Assembly (NCBI RefSeq): GCF_003387475.1
Contig: NZ_QUNO01000018.1
Location: 1-64,000 of the forward strand
DNA: 64,000 nucleotides
Source of the DNA: Kutzneria buriramensis
Lineage (GTDB): Bacteria > Actinomycetota > Actinomycetes > Mycobacteriales > Pseudonocardiaceae
Reading direction: 5' to 3'
Notes under the pieces: model-generated
Seen by the model: only the letters and a program-made list of their open reading frames with translations
Told to the model about the DNA's origin: nothing
The model's database searches: none
Position numbers and translations under genes: made by a program
In this document: in pieces, positions 1 to 8,567 of the stretch
Numbering within the stretch: the first letter of the stretch is position 1
Layout of the letters: every line of letters starts with the position of its first letter

Positions 1-49
1 GGATGGTCAGGACGGCGGAGATCGGGGCGGGGGTGGCGAAGGTGGTCAT
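1..49 (-). CDS. DUF4097-family protein, N-terminal fragment cut by window edge
   Basis: Only the first 16 codons are in the window, reading MTTFATPAPISAVLTI. The ATG (49-47) has a Shine-Dalgarno AGGAG a few bases upstream on the minus strand. The opening 'TFATPxPISxxL' is how actinobacterial DUF4097 beta-strand-repeat proteins commonly begin; that is recall of the family, not a search. The function of such proteins is not established. The remainder lies left of the window. Confidence 0.55.
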   Translation of the reverse strand, partial: MTTFATPAPISAVLTI

Positions 50-106
50 CGTGGGCTCCTGGCGAGTGGTTTCCGTTGTTGACGAGAACCACGTTTGCCG
101 GCCCCG

Positions 107-150
107 CTGACACCGCCCGGCCACCGTCCTGACACCGCCCCTGACATGAC
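107..150. promoter_or_regulatory. Tandem direct repeats upstream of the DUF4097 gene
   Basis: CTGACACCGCCC occurs exactly at 107-118 and again at 129-140, a 22-bp period (two helical turns). A half copy, CTGACATGAC, follows at 141-150. The repeats lie 60-100 bp upstream of the minus-strand start at 49, where an activator or repressor array would be expected. The binding protein is unknown. Confidence 0.4.
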
Positions 151-157
151 AGCACCG

Positions 158-330
158 TCTGCCTGAAACCGACATTCGGTGTGTCTGTGCTTGTGCCGCG
201 CGTTCCGCGCGGGGCGAGGTCGCTCTGATCCGACCTCTTCCCTTGTCTCAGCTCGATCGATGAACAGACTCGATCGAGCTGAGCCTGCGGTCCAGAGGCC
301 GGCGCGACCTCGCGCGCTCCCGCGGGGGTT
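158..330 (-). repeat. Structured interspersed repeat A, copy 1 (3' UTR of crotonase)
   Basis: This ~170-bp element is shared with 60670-60838 and 61724-61898. Read in the sense of the upstream gene (minus), it begins AACCCCCGCG one base after the TAG at 334-332. It can fold as an outer stem GCGAGGTCGC/GCGACCTCGC, a middle stem CCGGCCTCT/AGAGGTCGG, a 14-bp inner hairpin CTCAGCTCGATCGA/TCGATCGAGCTGAG with a 9-nt loop, and a trailing hairpin CCGCGCG-GAA-CGCGCGG. The outer and middle stems differ from the other copies by paired substitutions. It may be a 3' UTR RNA structure or terminator, or a non-autonomous mobile element. Confidence 0.8.
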
Positions 331-331
331 G

Positions 332-1096
332 CTACTTGCCGGTCCAGCGGGGTGGGCGCTTCTCGGCGAAGGCGGCGGCGCCTTCGCGGGCGTCGGCGGA
401 GGTGAAGACGGGGGCGACGATGGCCTGCTGGCGGTCGAAGGCCTCGGCGGCGGGCCAGTCCGGCGACTCGACGATGACACGCTTGGTGGCCCGCACGGCC
501 AGGGGGCCGTTGGCGGCGATCTCCGAGGCCAGCGACTGCGCGGCGGCCAGGGCCTCGCCCGGCGACGCGAGCCGGTTGACGAAGCCGAAGGCGTGGCCGC
601 GGGTGGCGTCGAGGAAGTTGCCGGTCAGCGCCAGCTCCATGGCGACGTGGTACGGCAGGCGAGTCGGCAGCCGCAGCACACCGCCGCCGGCGGCGACGAG
701 GCCGCGCTTGACCTCGGGGATACCGAACTTGGCGTCGGTGGCGGCCACGACCAGGTCGCAGGCGAGCGCGATCTCCAGGCCGCCGGCCAGCGCGTAGCCC
801 TCGACGGCCGCGATCAGCGGCTTGGCCGGCGGCCGCTGCGTGATGCCGGCGAAGCCGCGGTCGCCGACGGTGGGGCTCTCGCCGCGCAGGAACGCCTTGA
901 GGTCCATGCCGGCGCTGAACGTGCCGCCGGCCCCCGTCACGATGCCGACGACCAGGTCGTCCCGACTGTCCAGCTCGTCGACGGCGGCGGCGACACCCTC
1001 CGCCACGGCCCGGTTGACGGCGTTGCGCGCCTCCGGGCGGTTGATGGTGATGACGGCGACGCCGTCGGCATGGGAGACCAGCACCTCGTCGGACAT
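332..1096 (-). CDS. Enoyl-CoA hydratase/isomerase (crotonase) family protein
   Basis: 254 aa, full length for a single-domain crotonase. The fold signature is clear: N-terminal 'VAVITINRPEARNAV', the first oxyanion-hole segment 'GGTFSAGMDLKAF' around residue 58, 'GYALAGGLEIALACDLVVA' around 100-120, and 'FGIPEVKRGLVAAGGG' carrying the acidic residue used for water activation in hydratases. Such enzymes hydrate or isomerise enoyl-CoA thioesters in fatty acid or branched-chain acyl-CoA breakdown; the exact substrate cannot be read. A -10-like TAGCCT (1109-1104) ends 7 nt before the ATG, so the mRNA may be leaderless. The gene is divergent from the RpiR regulator, which could control it. Repeat A follows the stop directly. 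Confidence 0.9.
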   Translation of the reverse strand: MSDEVLVSHADGVAVITINRPEARNAVNRAVAEGVAAAVDELDSRDDLVVGIVTGAGGTFSAGMDLKAFLRGESPTVGDRGFAGITQRPPAKPLIAAVEGYALAGGLEIALACDLVVAATDAKFGIPEVKRGLVAAGGGVLRLPTRLPYHVAMELALTGNFLDATRGHAFGFVNRLASPGEALAAAQSLASEIAANGPLAVRATKRVIVESPDWPAAEAFDRQQAIVAPVFTSADAREGAAAFAEKRPPRWTGK

Positions 1097-1103
1097 GATC
1101 CCC

Positions 1104-1109
1104 AGGCTA
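1104..1109 (-). promoter_or_regulatory. -10 box of a probable leaderless promoter (crotonase)
   Basis: On the minus strand TAGCCT fits the actinobacterial TANNNT -10 consensus and is followed by 7 nt and then the ATG at 1096. No strong Shine-Dalgarno is needed with this spacing. Confidence 0.4.
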
Positions 1110-1207
1110 CGGGGAGGAACAATTCGTCACCGTTTGCCCACGTCGGCGGCTTGACACCGCGCAGAACGGCGAATAATTTTCGTCTTGCAGGGGGAGGGGT
1201 ACACCGA

Positions 1208-2116
1208 GTGGAGATGCCGCACCAGCCGGACGGATCGACGGTCGAGCGGATCAGGGCCATGGTGCCGGCCATGCCGGCGGCCCAGCGGACGCTGGCCGAG
1301 CTCATCCTGGCCGACCCGGCGGGGGTGGCGAGGACGACCATCCTCGATCTGTCCGAGCGCTGCGGCGTCTCCACCGGCAGCATCACCCGCCTCTGCCGGT
1401 CGCTGGGCCTGAGCGGCTACGCCGACCTGCGCATCGCCCTGGCCTCCGACGCCTCCGCCCCCCGCCGCGGCACCTGGGCCGGCGAGGTCGGCATCGACGC
1501 CGACGACGGCATCGAGAAGGTCGCCGAGGTCGTCGCGCACGGGGTCGGCCGCGTCGTCGAGGAGGCCATCGGGCACCTGGACCTCGCCAACGTGGAACGG
1601 GCCGCCCGCCTCGCCAGCGCCGCCGGCCGCGTGCTGGTCTCCGGCATCGGCGGCAGCGCCACCGTCGCCTCCGAATTACAGCAGCGCTTCTACCGGATCG
1701 GCGTGCCGAGCTGGGACTGGTCCGACCCGCACGTCGCGCTCACCGGCATCGCCCTGACCGCCCCGGGCGATGTGCTCTTCCTGTTCTCGCACAGCGGCCG
1801 CACCGAGGAACTGGTGGCGATGGCCACCGAGGCGCGCAACCGCCCGGTGACCGCGGTCGCCGTGACCAACGACCCGAGCTCGCCGCTGGCCGAGCTCGCC
1901 GACATCGCCCTGGTCACCGGCGTCTCCCAGCTCGGCTTCGGGCACGAGGCGGCGCTGTCCCGGCACGCCCAGCTCGCGGTCGTCGACCTGCTCTACATCA
2001 CCGTGGCCCGCATCGCGCTGGACCGCACCACCCGCGCCATGGCCGCCACCGCCGAGGCCGTCCGCGGCCGCCGCGGCGCCCCGAGCGATCCGCTGCCGAG
2101 CGACGAACAGCCCTAA
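1208..2116 (+). CDS. MurR/RpiR family transcriptional regulator with SIS domain
   Basis: 302 aa from the GTG at 1208, chosen because GGGAGGGG sits 8 nt upstream; an ATG lies two codons later. Residues ~10-85 are the RpiR helix-turn-helix ('TILDLSERCGVSTGSITRLCRSLGLSGYADLRIAL'). Residues ~125-260 are a sugar isomerase (SIS) fold with 'VLVSGIGGSATVASELQQRF' and 'FSHSGRTEELVAMATEA', which binds phosphosugars. RpiR proteins typically repress sugar-phosphate or amino-sugar catabolism and are relieved by the phosphosugar. No sugar operon is adjacent. The divergent neighbour is a crotonase, so its target may be itself, that gene, or distant genes. The 3' end overlaps the convergent LuxR gene by 4 nt. 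Confidence 0.92.
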   Translation: MEMPHQPDGSTVERIRAMVPAMPAAQRTLAELILADPAGVARTTILDLSERCGVSTGSITRLCRSLGLSGYADLRIALASDASAPRRGTWAGEVGIDADDGIEKVAEVVAHGVGRVVEEAIGHLDLANVERAARLASAAGRVLVSGIGGSATVASELQQRFYRIGVPSWDWSDPHVALTGIALTAPGDVLFLFSHSGRTEELVAMATEARNRPVTAVAVTNDPSSPLAELADIALVTGVSQLGFGHEAALSRHAQLAVVDLLYITVARIALDRTTRAMAATAEAVRGRRGAPSDPLPSDEQP

Positions 2117-5064
2117 GAGGCGAGGATGGCGCTCGCGTAGCTGCTGAGCGCCTCGCGGTCGGGCTGCTGGGTCTTGGCGATCAGGCTCGCCACGTGCTTT
2201 TCCACCGTACGGGGCGAGATGTGCAGGCGGTTGGCGATCGCCTTGTTGCCCAGGCGTTCCACCAGCAGCCGGAACACGTCGTACTCCCGCACGGTGACCC
2301 CGACGGACCGCAGCTCGCTCGGCACCTGCTCGGCGCCGACCCGCCGCTGCTGCACGGAAACGCCGACCTGACGCAGCAAGGCCCGGCAGGCGCTGGCGGT
2401 TCCGGTGACACCGTTGCGGTGGAAGTACTCCTCGGCATTGCGCAGCCACGTGATGGGATCGCCCCAACCGTCGGTGTGCGCGGACTCGGCCACCAGCCGC
2501 AGCCCGAGGTTGCGGGCCATCGGGAACGCCCCGCCGACCTGCTGCGCGGCGGCCATGGCGCACTCGGCCTGCTCGACCTTGCCTTCACGGCCATAGAGCA
2601 CCGCGCCGGCCAGCTCGGTGAAGTGCCGGTTCCAGCGCATGCCGCCGGCGGGCGTCGCCGACACCTCCCGGTGTTGCGCCCAGTCGAAACGCCCGGACAG
2701 CACGCCCAGCAACAGATCCAGCCCGTGTCGGCCGGCGAGGTGGAAGGTGGTGGGGTTCTCCGCCTCGAACGCCAGCGCCTGCGCCAGCTCCTTGTCGGCG
2801 AGCTCCCGGTTCTCCTCCAGCAGCGCGCAGAAAACCCGTGCCAGGCCGAAGGAAAGAGGCAACTCCTGGGACTTTTCCCCGCCCCACTCCCGGAATTCGG
2901 CCAGCGCGTCGTCCATCTCGCGCCGCCGGCCCTGGTGCGCGGCCAGCGTCGCCTTGGTCATCAGGGCGTAGCGGACGATCGAGCTGAGCTGCAGGCGGGT
3001 CGCGGACTCGCCGCAGGCGGCGATGCGCTGCGTCGCCAGGTCGAAGTCGCCGCCGAGCACGGTGTGCAGCGCGATGATGGCGTCCGCGTTGTACGCCATG
3101 GTGATCGCGCCGATCCGCAGCGCCTCCTGCCGGGCGCGCTCCAGGCTGCCGGTGTCCGCTGTGGACAGCCAGTCGATGCCCGCCAGCCGCATCATCGCGT
3201 ACGCCCGCTGCATCGGCAGCTGGTGCTGCTCGCCGAGCTGCTTCGCCTTCTCCAGACAGGACATCGCCTGCGAGATGTCGTGCTCACGGGCGATGATGCC
3301 CAGCAGTTCCCACGCCTCGCAGGCGACCACCGGCTGCTCGGACCGCTCCGCGGCGGCTACCGCGCGCCGGGCCAGGGCCTCCGCCCGGGTCAGCCGATCC
3401 GGTCGCGGCGTGTCCAGTTCCAGGTACGCCGCAACGACATCCACCGGCGCGGTGTCCTCGTCGGCCGGCTGGTCGCCGAGCAGGGCTCGCGCCGCCGCCA
3501 CCTGCTCGGCGCCGTTGGACGGGCGGCCGGCGAGGTAGGCGACCTTGGCCAGCCGGGTGTGCAGCGCCGCGCGCCGCCGCACGTCCAGGCCGTCGCCGTC
3601 CAGGTCGGCCAGCTTGCCGGCGAGCTGGAAGGCCCGCTCGAAGTGGCCGGCCTCGGCCAGCGCGGGCAGCAGCGACTCCAGGATGTCGGCGCGGATGCGG
3701 GCGTCCAGCTTCCGGGTCAGCAGTCGATTCGCCTTGTCCAGCAACGTGATCGCGGATCCGGCGGCGCCGTCGCGCAGCGCCCGCCGGCCGGCCTCGGCGA
3801 ACAGCCGCCCGGCGGCGGCATCCTCGCCGGCGTCCAGTCGCAGCGACGCCACCAGCTGGCACCAGTGCCCCGGCAGCGTGGGATGCAGCTCCAGCACGGC
3901 GTCGGCCGCCTTGGACGACAGCTCGGTGCGGTCGATCGGGGTGAGCTGGCTGAGCAACGCCTCGGCGGTCAGCGGGTGCCGGAACGCGTACCAGTCCGGC
4001 GCCGGTTCGTCCGGAGTGACCAGTTGCGCCGCGACGCCGGCGTGCAGATGGGAAAGCAGTCCACGATCGTCGATGTCGGCGACCTTGCGTACCACCGAAA
4101 GTGGGAACCGGTGACCCAGCACCGCAGCCACCGACAGTAGCATTCGCCCTTGCGGGCCAAGCCGATCCGTGCGGTTGGCGATGCTGCGCACGACCGCCGC
4201 CGGCACCTCGGTGCGCAGCGGGCCGACCACCTGCCAGCCGTCCCCGCTCGGCACCAGCAAACCGTTGCTGACCAGGCCGTGTAGCAGTTCCTCGACGATG
4301 AAAGGGTTTCCGGCGCTGTCCACCCACAGCCGCTGCACGACCTCGTCGGCGACCTCGGCCCCGGGCATCTCCAGGCAGGACGCGGCCATCGCGCGCACCT
4401 GCACGCGGTCCAGCCGGCGCAGCTCCAGCAGCTTGCCGGTGCGGCGCTGCTCGCTGGCCCGCGCCAGGTCCAGCGCCGCGCCGGGCTCGCCGCGGATGGT
4501 GGCCAGCAGCATGATCGGCTGAAGGTCCAGATTGTCCGAGAGGTACTCGACGACGGCCAGCGTCTCGGCGTCGGCGTCGTGCAGATCTTCCAGCACCAGC
4601 AGGCATCCGCGGCCCCGGCCGGCCACCGACAGCAGCCGCAGCACGGCCTCGGCCAGCACCACCAGCGACACCGGCTGCGGCGGCGCGCCCGCCGCCCACT
4701 CCGGGATCAGCCGCCCCAGCACCGGCCGGTACGGCCCGAGTTCGCTGTCCTCGAACGGCTCCCCGCCGCGGAACAGCGACAGCAGCGCCTCGGTCAGCGG
4801 ACGGAACGGCACCATCGGGCCGATCGTGCTGCCGCGACCGCGCAGCACTCGCATCCCGGAGTCGAACGCCCGGCCGGTGGCCATCGCGGCCAGCCGCGAC
4901 TTGCCGATGCCGGCCTCGCCCACCAGGAAGGCAGCCCCGCCGCGGCCGGCGCGGGTGCCGGACAGCGACCGCGTCAGCTCCGTCAGCTCGGCGTCCCGGC
5001 CGACCAACAGCGGCGCGCGGGTCTGCATGGTGCCGACCCTATGCCGACACCACCCCATGTCCAT
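2113..5064 (-). CDS. LuxR-family transcriptional regulator, LAL type (AAA ATPase + GerE HTH)
   Basis: 983 aa, the size expected of a LAL regulator. An N-terminal ATPase has Walker A 'GEAGIGKSRLA' near residue 50 and a Walker B-like 'CLLVLEDLHDADAET'. A long helical TPR-like middle follows, then a C-terminal GerE helix-turn-helix 'VREYDVFRLLVERLGNKAIANRLHISPRTVEKHVASLI'. LAL proteins are ATP-dependent activators, often of secondary-metabolite or sugar genes. The start at 5064 has GGTGGAG 5 nt upstream; the conserved part could equally start at the ATG at 5028. It lies ~105 bp downstream of the putative lanthipeptide precursor on the same strand, so it is the obvious candidate pathway regulator, though that is inferred from position. 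Confidence 0.92.
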   Translation of the reverse strand: MDMGWCRHRVGTMQTRAPLLVGRDAELTELTRSLSGTRAGRGGAAFLVGEAGIGKSRLAAMATGRAFDSGMRVLRGRGSTIGPMVPFRPLTEALLSLFRGGEPFEDSELGPYRPVLGRLIPEWAAGAPPQPVSLVVLAEAVLRLLSVAGRGRGCLLVLEDLHDADAETLAVVEYLSDNLDLQPIMLLATIRGEPGAALDLARASEQRRTGKLLELRRLDRVQVRAMAASCLEMPGAEVADEVVQRLWVDSAGNPFIVEELLHGLVSNGLLVPSGDGWQVVGPLRTEVPAAVVRSIANRTDRLGPQGRMLLSVAAVLGHRFPLSVVRKVADIDDRGLLSHLHAGVAAQLVTPDEPAPDWYAFRHPLTAEALLSQLTPIDRTELSSKAADAVLELHPTLPGHWCQLVASLRLDAGEDAAAGRLFAEAGRRALRDGAAGSAITLLDKANRLLTRKLDARIRADILESLLPALAEAGHFERAFQLAGKLADLDGDGLDVRRRAALHTRLAKVAYLAGRPSNGAEQVAAARALLGDQPADEDTAPVDVVAAYLELDTPRPDRLTRAEALARRAVAAAERSEQPVVACEAWELLGIIAREHDISQAMSCLEKAKQLGEQHQLPMQRAYAMMRLAGIDWLSTADTGSLERARQEALRIGAITMAYNADAIIALHTVLGGDFDLATQRIAACGESATRLQLSSIVRYALMTKATLAAHQGRRREMDDALAEFREWGGEKSQELPLSFGLARVFCALLEENRELADKELAQALAFEAENPTTFHLAGRHGLDLLLGVLSGRFDWAQHREVSATPAGGMRWNRHFTELAGAVLYGREGKVEQAECAMAAAQQVGGAFPMARNLGLRLVAESAHTDGWGDPITWLRNAEEYFHRNGVTGTASACRALLRQVGVSVQQRRVGAEQVPSELRSVGVTVREYDVFRLLVERLGNKAIANRLHISPRTVEKHVASLIAKTQQPDREALSSYASAILAS

Positions 5065-5169
5065 AAGGACTCCACCGGAGTGGCCGAATTGCGGGACGGT
5101 CTGCCCCTAGGTGTACGGCAATCCCCCCATCCGGGCACATCGGATGAGGGGACCGGCGTTCTCGTGGCG

Positions 5170-5379
5170 TCAGACCGTGCCCGGCGCGCTGACCGTCGTG
5201 AACGGAATGGCGCTGACCGCCATGAAGGCGCTCATGCCCAGCGTCAGCCCGGCCAGCGCCCGAGCCCGCGCCCCCGCGCGCGTTCTGGCGGTCACCACGA
5301 TCTCGCCCGCCGGGTTGTCGCCACTGGCGGTGGCGAACTCGACGTCGGTGGCGGTCTCGTCGGCGGTGAAGTCGCTCAT
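5170..5379 (-). CDS. Putative LanM-associated precursor peptide without cysteine
   Basis: 69 aa from the ATG at 5379, which has GGGAG 8 nt upstream. Residues 1-31 are acidic and polar, as in a leader peptide. Residues 32-41 are Arg/Ala rich (RTRAGARARA). Residues 42-69 are hydrophobic with Thr 46, 61, 62 and 68 and Ser 50, 56 and 64, ending 'SAPGTV'. There is no cysteine anywhere, so a lanthionine ring could not form within this peptide; only dehydration of Ser/Thr would be possible. It lies 57 bp downstream of lanM on the same strand. It may be an unusual substrate, a small membrane or immunity peptide, or unrelated. I do not recognise a family. Confidence 0.55.
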   Translation of the reverse strand: MSDFTADETATDVEFATASGDNPAGEIVVTARTRAGARARALAGLTLGMSAFMAVSAIPFTTVSAPGTV

Positions 5380-5436
5380 GTTCGTTTCTCCCTCAGTGGA
5401 TTCCCTCAGCGGCACAGCGGAAAAGCGGTAAATCCC

Positions 5437-8400
5437 TCAGTGGTGCGACGAGTCGAGCAGGAGCACGGACGGCACCTGTTCGGTGAAACCGAGGCGCAGC
5501 AGGCCGTAGCCGATACCGGCGAGGCCGCTGAGCAGACCGGGGGTGGGGACCTCGTTGGGCGTGCCGCAGCGCGCCCCGTACTGGTCGAGCGAGCCGAGCA
5601 CCAGGCCGGCCCGGCGGCCGACCGCGGCGGCGGCCCGCTCGTCGCCGGCGCGGCCGAGCACGGTGAGCGCCTCGATGGCGCCGAGCTCACCGTGGCACAG
5701 GCTCAGGTCGCGCAGCGGAGCGTGTCCCGCGAGGGCGTCCACGCGGCGGGCGAGCCCTTCGTCCGGACGGCCGATCCGCGCCAGCGTCGTACCGGACAAA
5801 CCGCCGCACCAACCGTGATCGGACACCACGGTGGGATCGCCGTCCGCGGCGAGGAAGGCGTCTCCGGCCGTCTCGTGCCGGTCGCTGCCGATCACGGACG
5901 CGAGCCGCAGCAGCGCCCAGCCGGCGCCGCCGGGACCGCGGGCGAAGCCGGTCGCGTCGGTGGTGCCGTGCCGGCCGGTGGCCAGCCGGTCGGCGTACCG
6001 GATGGCCAGCGTGCCGGCGGTGGCCAGGCCCGTCTCGGCGTGCACGGCGAGCATCGCCGCCAGCCCGCCGGCCAGGCCGTTGGCCAGGTCCGCCGACTCG
6101 TCGCCGGCCTCGGTCTCCAGCGCGGTCGCCAGCCGGACGGCCGTGGTCAGCCAGCCCAGCACCTCGGCGTCGTCGCCGAGCAGCCGGTGCAGGCGGGCCA
6201 GCGCGTAGCAGATGCCGCCGAGGCCGTGGAAACCGCCGGAGCCGACGGCCAGCGCGAGTGCCAGGTCGTCGCCGAGCGCGTCGAGCAGACGCGGGATCGG
6301 CTGGATCGCCCGCCGCGCCAGGTCGCCGTAGCGGGGCGCGCCGGTGAGTTCGGCCAGCTGTGCCAGGAAAAGCGCGAGCCCGGGGTAGCCGTTGGCCAGG
6401 CCCGCGCCCATCGGCAGCACGGTCCACTGCTTGTCGTCGACCAGCTCCAGGCCCAGCCAGTTCGTGCGTTCCGCGCCCGGCACGGCGCGGCCGACCAGCT
6501 CGTCGGCGATGCCGCAGGCCGCCGCCAGCAGTCGCTGCGGGTCCGGCACGACGGTGGCGACATGGCCCGGCAGCACGTCCACGCCCTGGTGGCGCACCGG
6601 CTGCGGGCGGGTCGCGAACGAGGCTCGGATCAGCCACTCCTGGTTGTGCCGGTCGATCTCGCCCATGTCGGCGATCTTCGCCTCGACGGCGTCCAGTCCG
6701 GACACGGCCAGCAGGTTCGGCAGCCGCACCCCGGTGGCGGAGAAGACGTCCCGGGAGCCGACCGGGCAGGTGAACATCGGCACGTCGCCGGCCCACAGGT
6801 CGGCGATCTCGTGCGGCACCAGCCGGCGGCGCATCGGGTCGTCCAGCGAGTCCGTCCACAGCAGATCGAAGACGCTGTCGCGGTCCAGCGCGTCGCGCAG
6901 CACGTCCGGGTGCGTCGACTCGTCCAGCAGCGTCGCGTAGAGCTGGGTCGGCCGGGCCACGAACCGCAGCTCGTCGGCCGCGCAGGTGCGCAGCAGCGCC
7001 ACGAACTCGGCCCGGTGCTCGACGATCGCGTCGTAGCCGGCCTGGAACCCGGTCAGCAGCGCCGCCTGGTAGTCCCGCGGCTCGGCCTCCTGCTCGCCGA
7101 GCCGCGGCCGGTTGCGCCCGCCGCGCATCGCCACCGGCCGGCGGACCAGCCGCATCGAGTCGGTGCCGGCGCCGTCCCAGCCCACCCCATCGGTCGGGAA
7201 GACGCCCTTGTCACCGCCCAGCCCGGAGACGTCCATCGACCCGTTCTCGCCGAGCATGACCTGCGGCAGCAGGGCCGTGCGGAACACCGAACGCACCAGT
7301 TCCTGGGCGGCCGGGTCGTGGCCGGTCGCCGTGTCCACCTGCATCGTCGGGTGGAACAGCGTCTCCACGTCCACCAGCACCGGCTGGTCGCCGGCGGCGA
7401 TCAGGTTCTCGTAGTGCATGTCGCTGCCGTCCACGGCGTAGAGCAGGGCCAGCAGCACCCCCTGGCGGCGGTAGAACCGGCTCAGGCCGGACACCTCGTC
7501 GCAGGCGGCGGCGTCGACGAACTCCTGCCAGCCGTAGCCGTCGCCGCGCAGCAGCGCGACCTTGCGCAGGTCCAGGCCCGTGATCCGGCCGTTCAGCCAG
7601 TCCAGCATGTCGTTGAAGTGGGCGTGCAGGTCCAGCGGGCGGGGCTTGTAGACGACCACCCGGCCGTCGGCGAAGGTCAGCAGCGCCACCGAGCGGCCGT
7701 GCTGGTGGGCGTCGCCGCCGGTGGGCTCGATCCGCACCAGCTCGCCCGGGTCGACGCCGCCCAGCAGCGTCTCGACGATCGCGTCCCGGTCCGCGGCCAC
7801 GCGCTCCAGCAGCTCCAGGTGCGCGGCGACGGCCTGCTGGCAGGTCTGAGCCAGCAGCCGGGCCAGCACCGGGTACTCGGCGAACAGCGCGTCCAGGTCG
7901 GGGCGGCGGGCGAACTCCGCGAACCGCTCCGCCGGCGTGCGGCCGGCCAGCTGGCCCCGGGCCCGGGCCCGGTTCAGCTGCAACACCAGCGTGCGGGCCG
8001 CCAGCCGGGCCAGGCAGCGGCCCAGCTGGTGCACGAAACCGCTGGTCACGTCGGCGTGCGCCCGGCCGGCGACCGCCGACTCCGCGACCTCCACCAACGG
8101 CCGCAGCCCCGCGGCCAGCGCCCCCAGCCAGTCGTCGCCGAACGCCTTGCGCCGACCGCTCGGGCTGGTGAGCGCCGAGTCGACGAAGTCGGCCCAGCCC
8201 GGCCGGGCCACCCGCCGCGCCAGCGCGTCCGGCGCCTCGGCGAGCAGACCGGTCAGCAGCTTCACGTCCAGGCCGGTCGCCGCCAGCCGCCGCTCGAACC
8301 AGTCCGGCGCCAGTTCCTCGTGCGCCCGGCGCCACCGCTCCAGCCGCTCCAGCGCGTTCGCCGTGCCGCTGACCTGCTGCGACGGGCGGGGCAACCGCTC

Positions 8401-8448
8401 GTGCAGGGTCAGGCCCCCGGCCCACCAGAACGTCGCTGACTTCATCAC
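5437..8448 (-). CDS. lanM: Class II lanthipeptide synthetase (LanM)
   Basis: About 1003 aa, normal for LanM. The N-terminal dehydratase (DUF4135) has a kinase-like active site: 'YKPRPLDLHAHFNDML' near residue 265, 'DGSDMHYENLIAAGDQPVLVDVETLFHP' near 335-365. It phosphorylates and eliminates Ser/Thr in a precursor. The C-terminal LanC-like cyclase retains zinc-ligand motifs 'HGWCGG' (~880) and 'SLCHGELG' (~917), so it should still be able to add Cys thiols to dehydro residues. Adjacent in-frame starts are GTG 8448 and ATG 8445; the Shine-Dalgarno is weak. No dedicated LanT transporter/protease is nearby. The only neighbouring small peptide (5170-5379) has no cysteine, which is odd for a cyclase-competent enzyme. 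Confidence 0.93.
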   Translation of the reverse strand: MMKSATFWWAGGLTLHERLPRPSQQVSGTANALERLERWRRAHEELAPDWFERRLAATGLDVKLLTGLLAEAPDALARRVARPGWADFVDSALTSPSGRRKAFGDDWLGALAAGLRPLVEVAESAVAGRAHADVTSGFVHQLGRCLARLAARTLVLQLNRARARGQLAGRTPAERFAEFARRPDLDALFAEYPVLARLLAQTCQQAVAAHLELLERVAADRDAIVETLLGGVDPGELVRIEPTGGDAHQHGRSVALLTFADGRVVVYKPRPLDLHAHFNDMLDWLNGRITGLDLRKVALLRGDGYGWQEFVDAAACDEVSGLSRFYRRQGVLLALLYAVDGSDMHYENLIAAGDQPVLVDVETLFHPTMQVDTATGHDPAAQELVRSVFRTALLPQVMLGENGSMDVSGLGGDKGVFPTDGVGWDGAGTDSMRLVRRPVAMRGGRNRPRLGEQEAEPRDYQAALLTGFQAGYDAIVEHRAEFVALLRTCAADELRFVARPTQLYATLLDESTHPDVLRDALDRDSVFDLLWTDSLDDPMRRRLVPHEIADLWAGDVPMFTCPVGSRDVFSATGVRLPNLLAVSGLDAVEAKIADMGEIDRHNQEWLIRASFATRPQPVRHQGVDVLPGHVATVVPDPQRLLAAACGIADELVGRAVPGAERTNWLGLELVDDKQWTVLPMGAGLANGYPGLALFLAQLAELTGAPRYGDLARRAIQPIPRLLDALGDDLALALAVGSGGFHGLGGICYALARLHRLLGDDAEVLGWLTTAVRLATALETEAGDESADLANGLAGGLAAMLAVHAETGLATAGTLAIRYADRLATGRHGTTDATGFARGPGGAGWALLRLASVIGSDRHETAGDAFLAADGDPTVVSDHGWCGGLSGTTLARIGRPDEGLARRVDALAGHAPLRDLSLCHGELGAIEALTVLGRAGDERAAAAVGRRAGLVLGSLDQYGARCGTPNEVPTPGLLSGLAGIGYGLLRLGFTEQVPSVLLLDSSHH

Positions 8449-8482
8449 GAGAGGAAAGGTGTCACGCCGGGCACCCCCCTAC

Positions 8483-8501
8483 ATGGGGGCAACGCCCCCA
8501 T
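8483..8501 (-). promoter_or_regulatory. Hairpin in the lanM 5' leader
   Basis: ATGGGGGC-AAC-GCCCCCAT is a perfect 8-bp stem with a 3-nt loop, 35-53 nt upstream of the lanM start. No T-run follows. It may be part of the termination region of the upstream protease gene or a structure affecting lanM translation. Confidence 0.35.
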
Positions 8502-8511
8502 ATTCGCGGCC

Positions 8512-8546
8512 CCTGGTCCCACCCCCTACTCGGAGGTGGGACCAGG
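8512..8546 (-). terminator. Terminator hairpin after the trypsin-like protease gene
   Basis: CCTGGTCCCACC (8512-8523) and GGTGGGACCAGG (8535-8546) form a perfect 12-bp stem with an 11-nt loop, 22 nt after the protease stop codon. No U-run follows, as is common in high-GC actinomycetes. Confidence 0.7.
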
Positions 8547-8567
8547 TGCCTCACATGCGCAGGTCAG

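Noticed and set aside
4579-8439. A 1286-codon plus-strand open frame opposite lanM and the LAL regulator gene
   Set aside because: Composition is Gln/Arg/Gly/Val-rich with no domain; it is the antisense reading of GC-biased codons of real genes.
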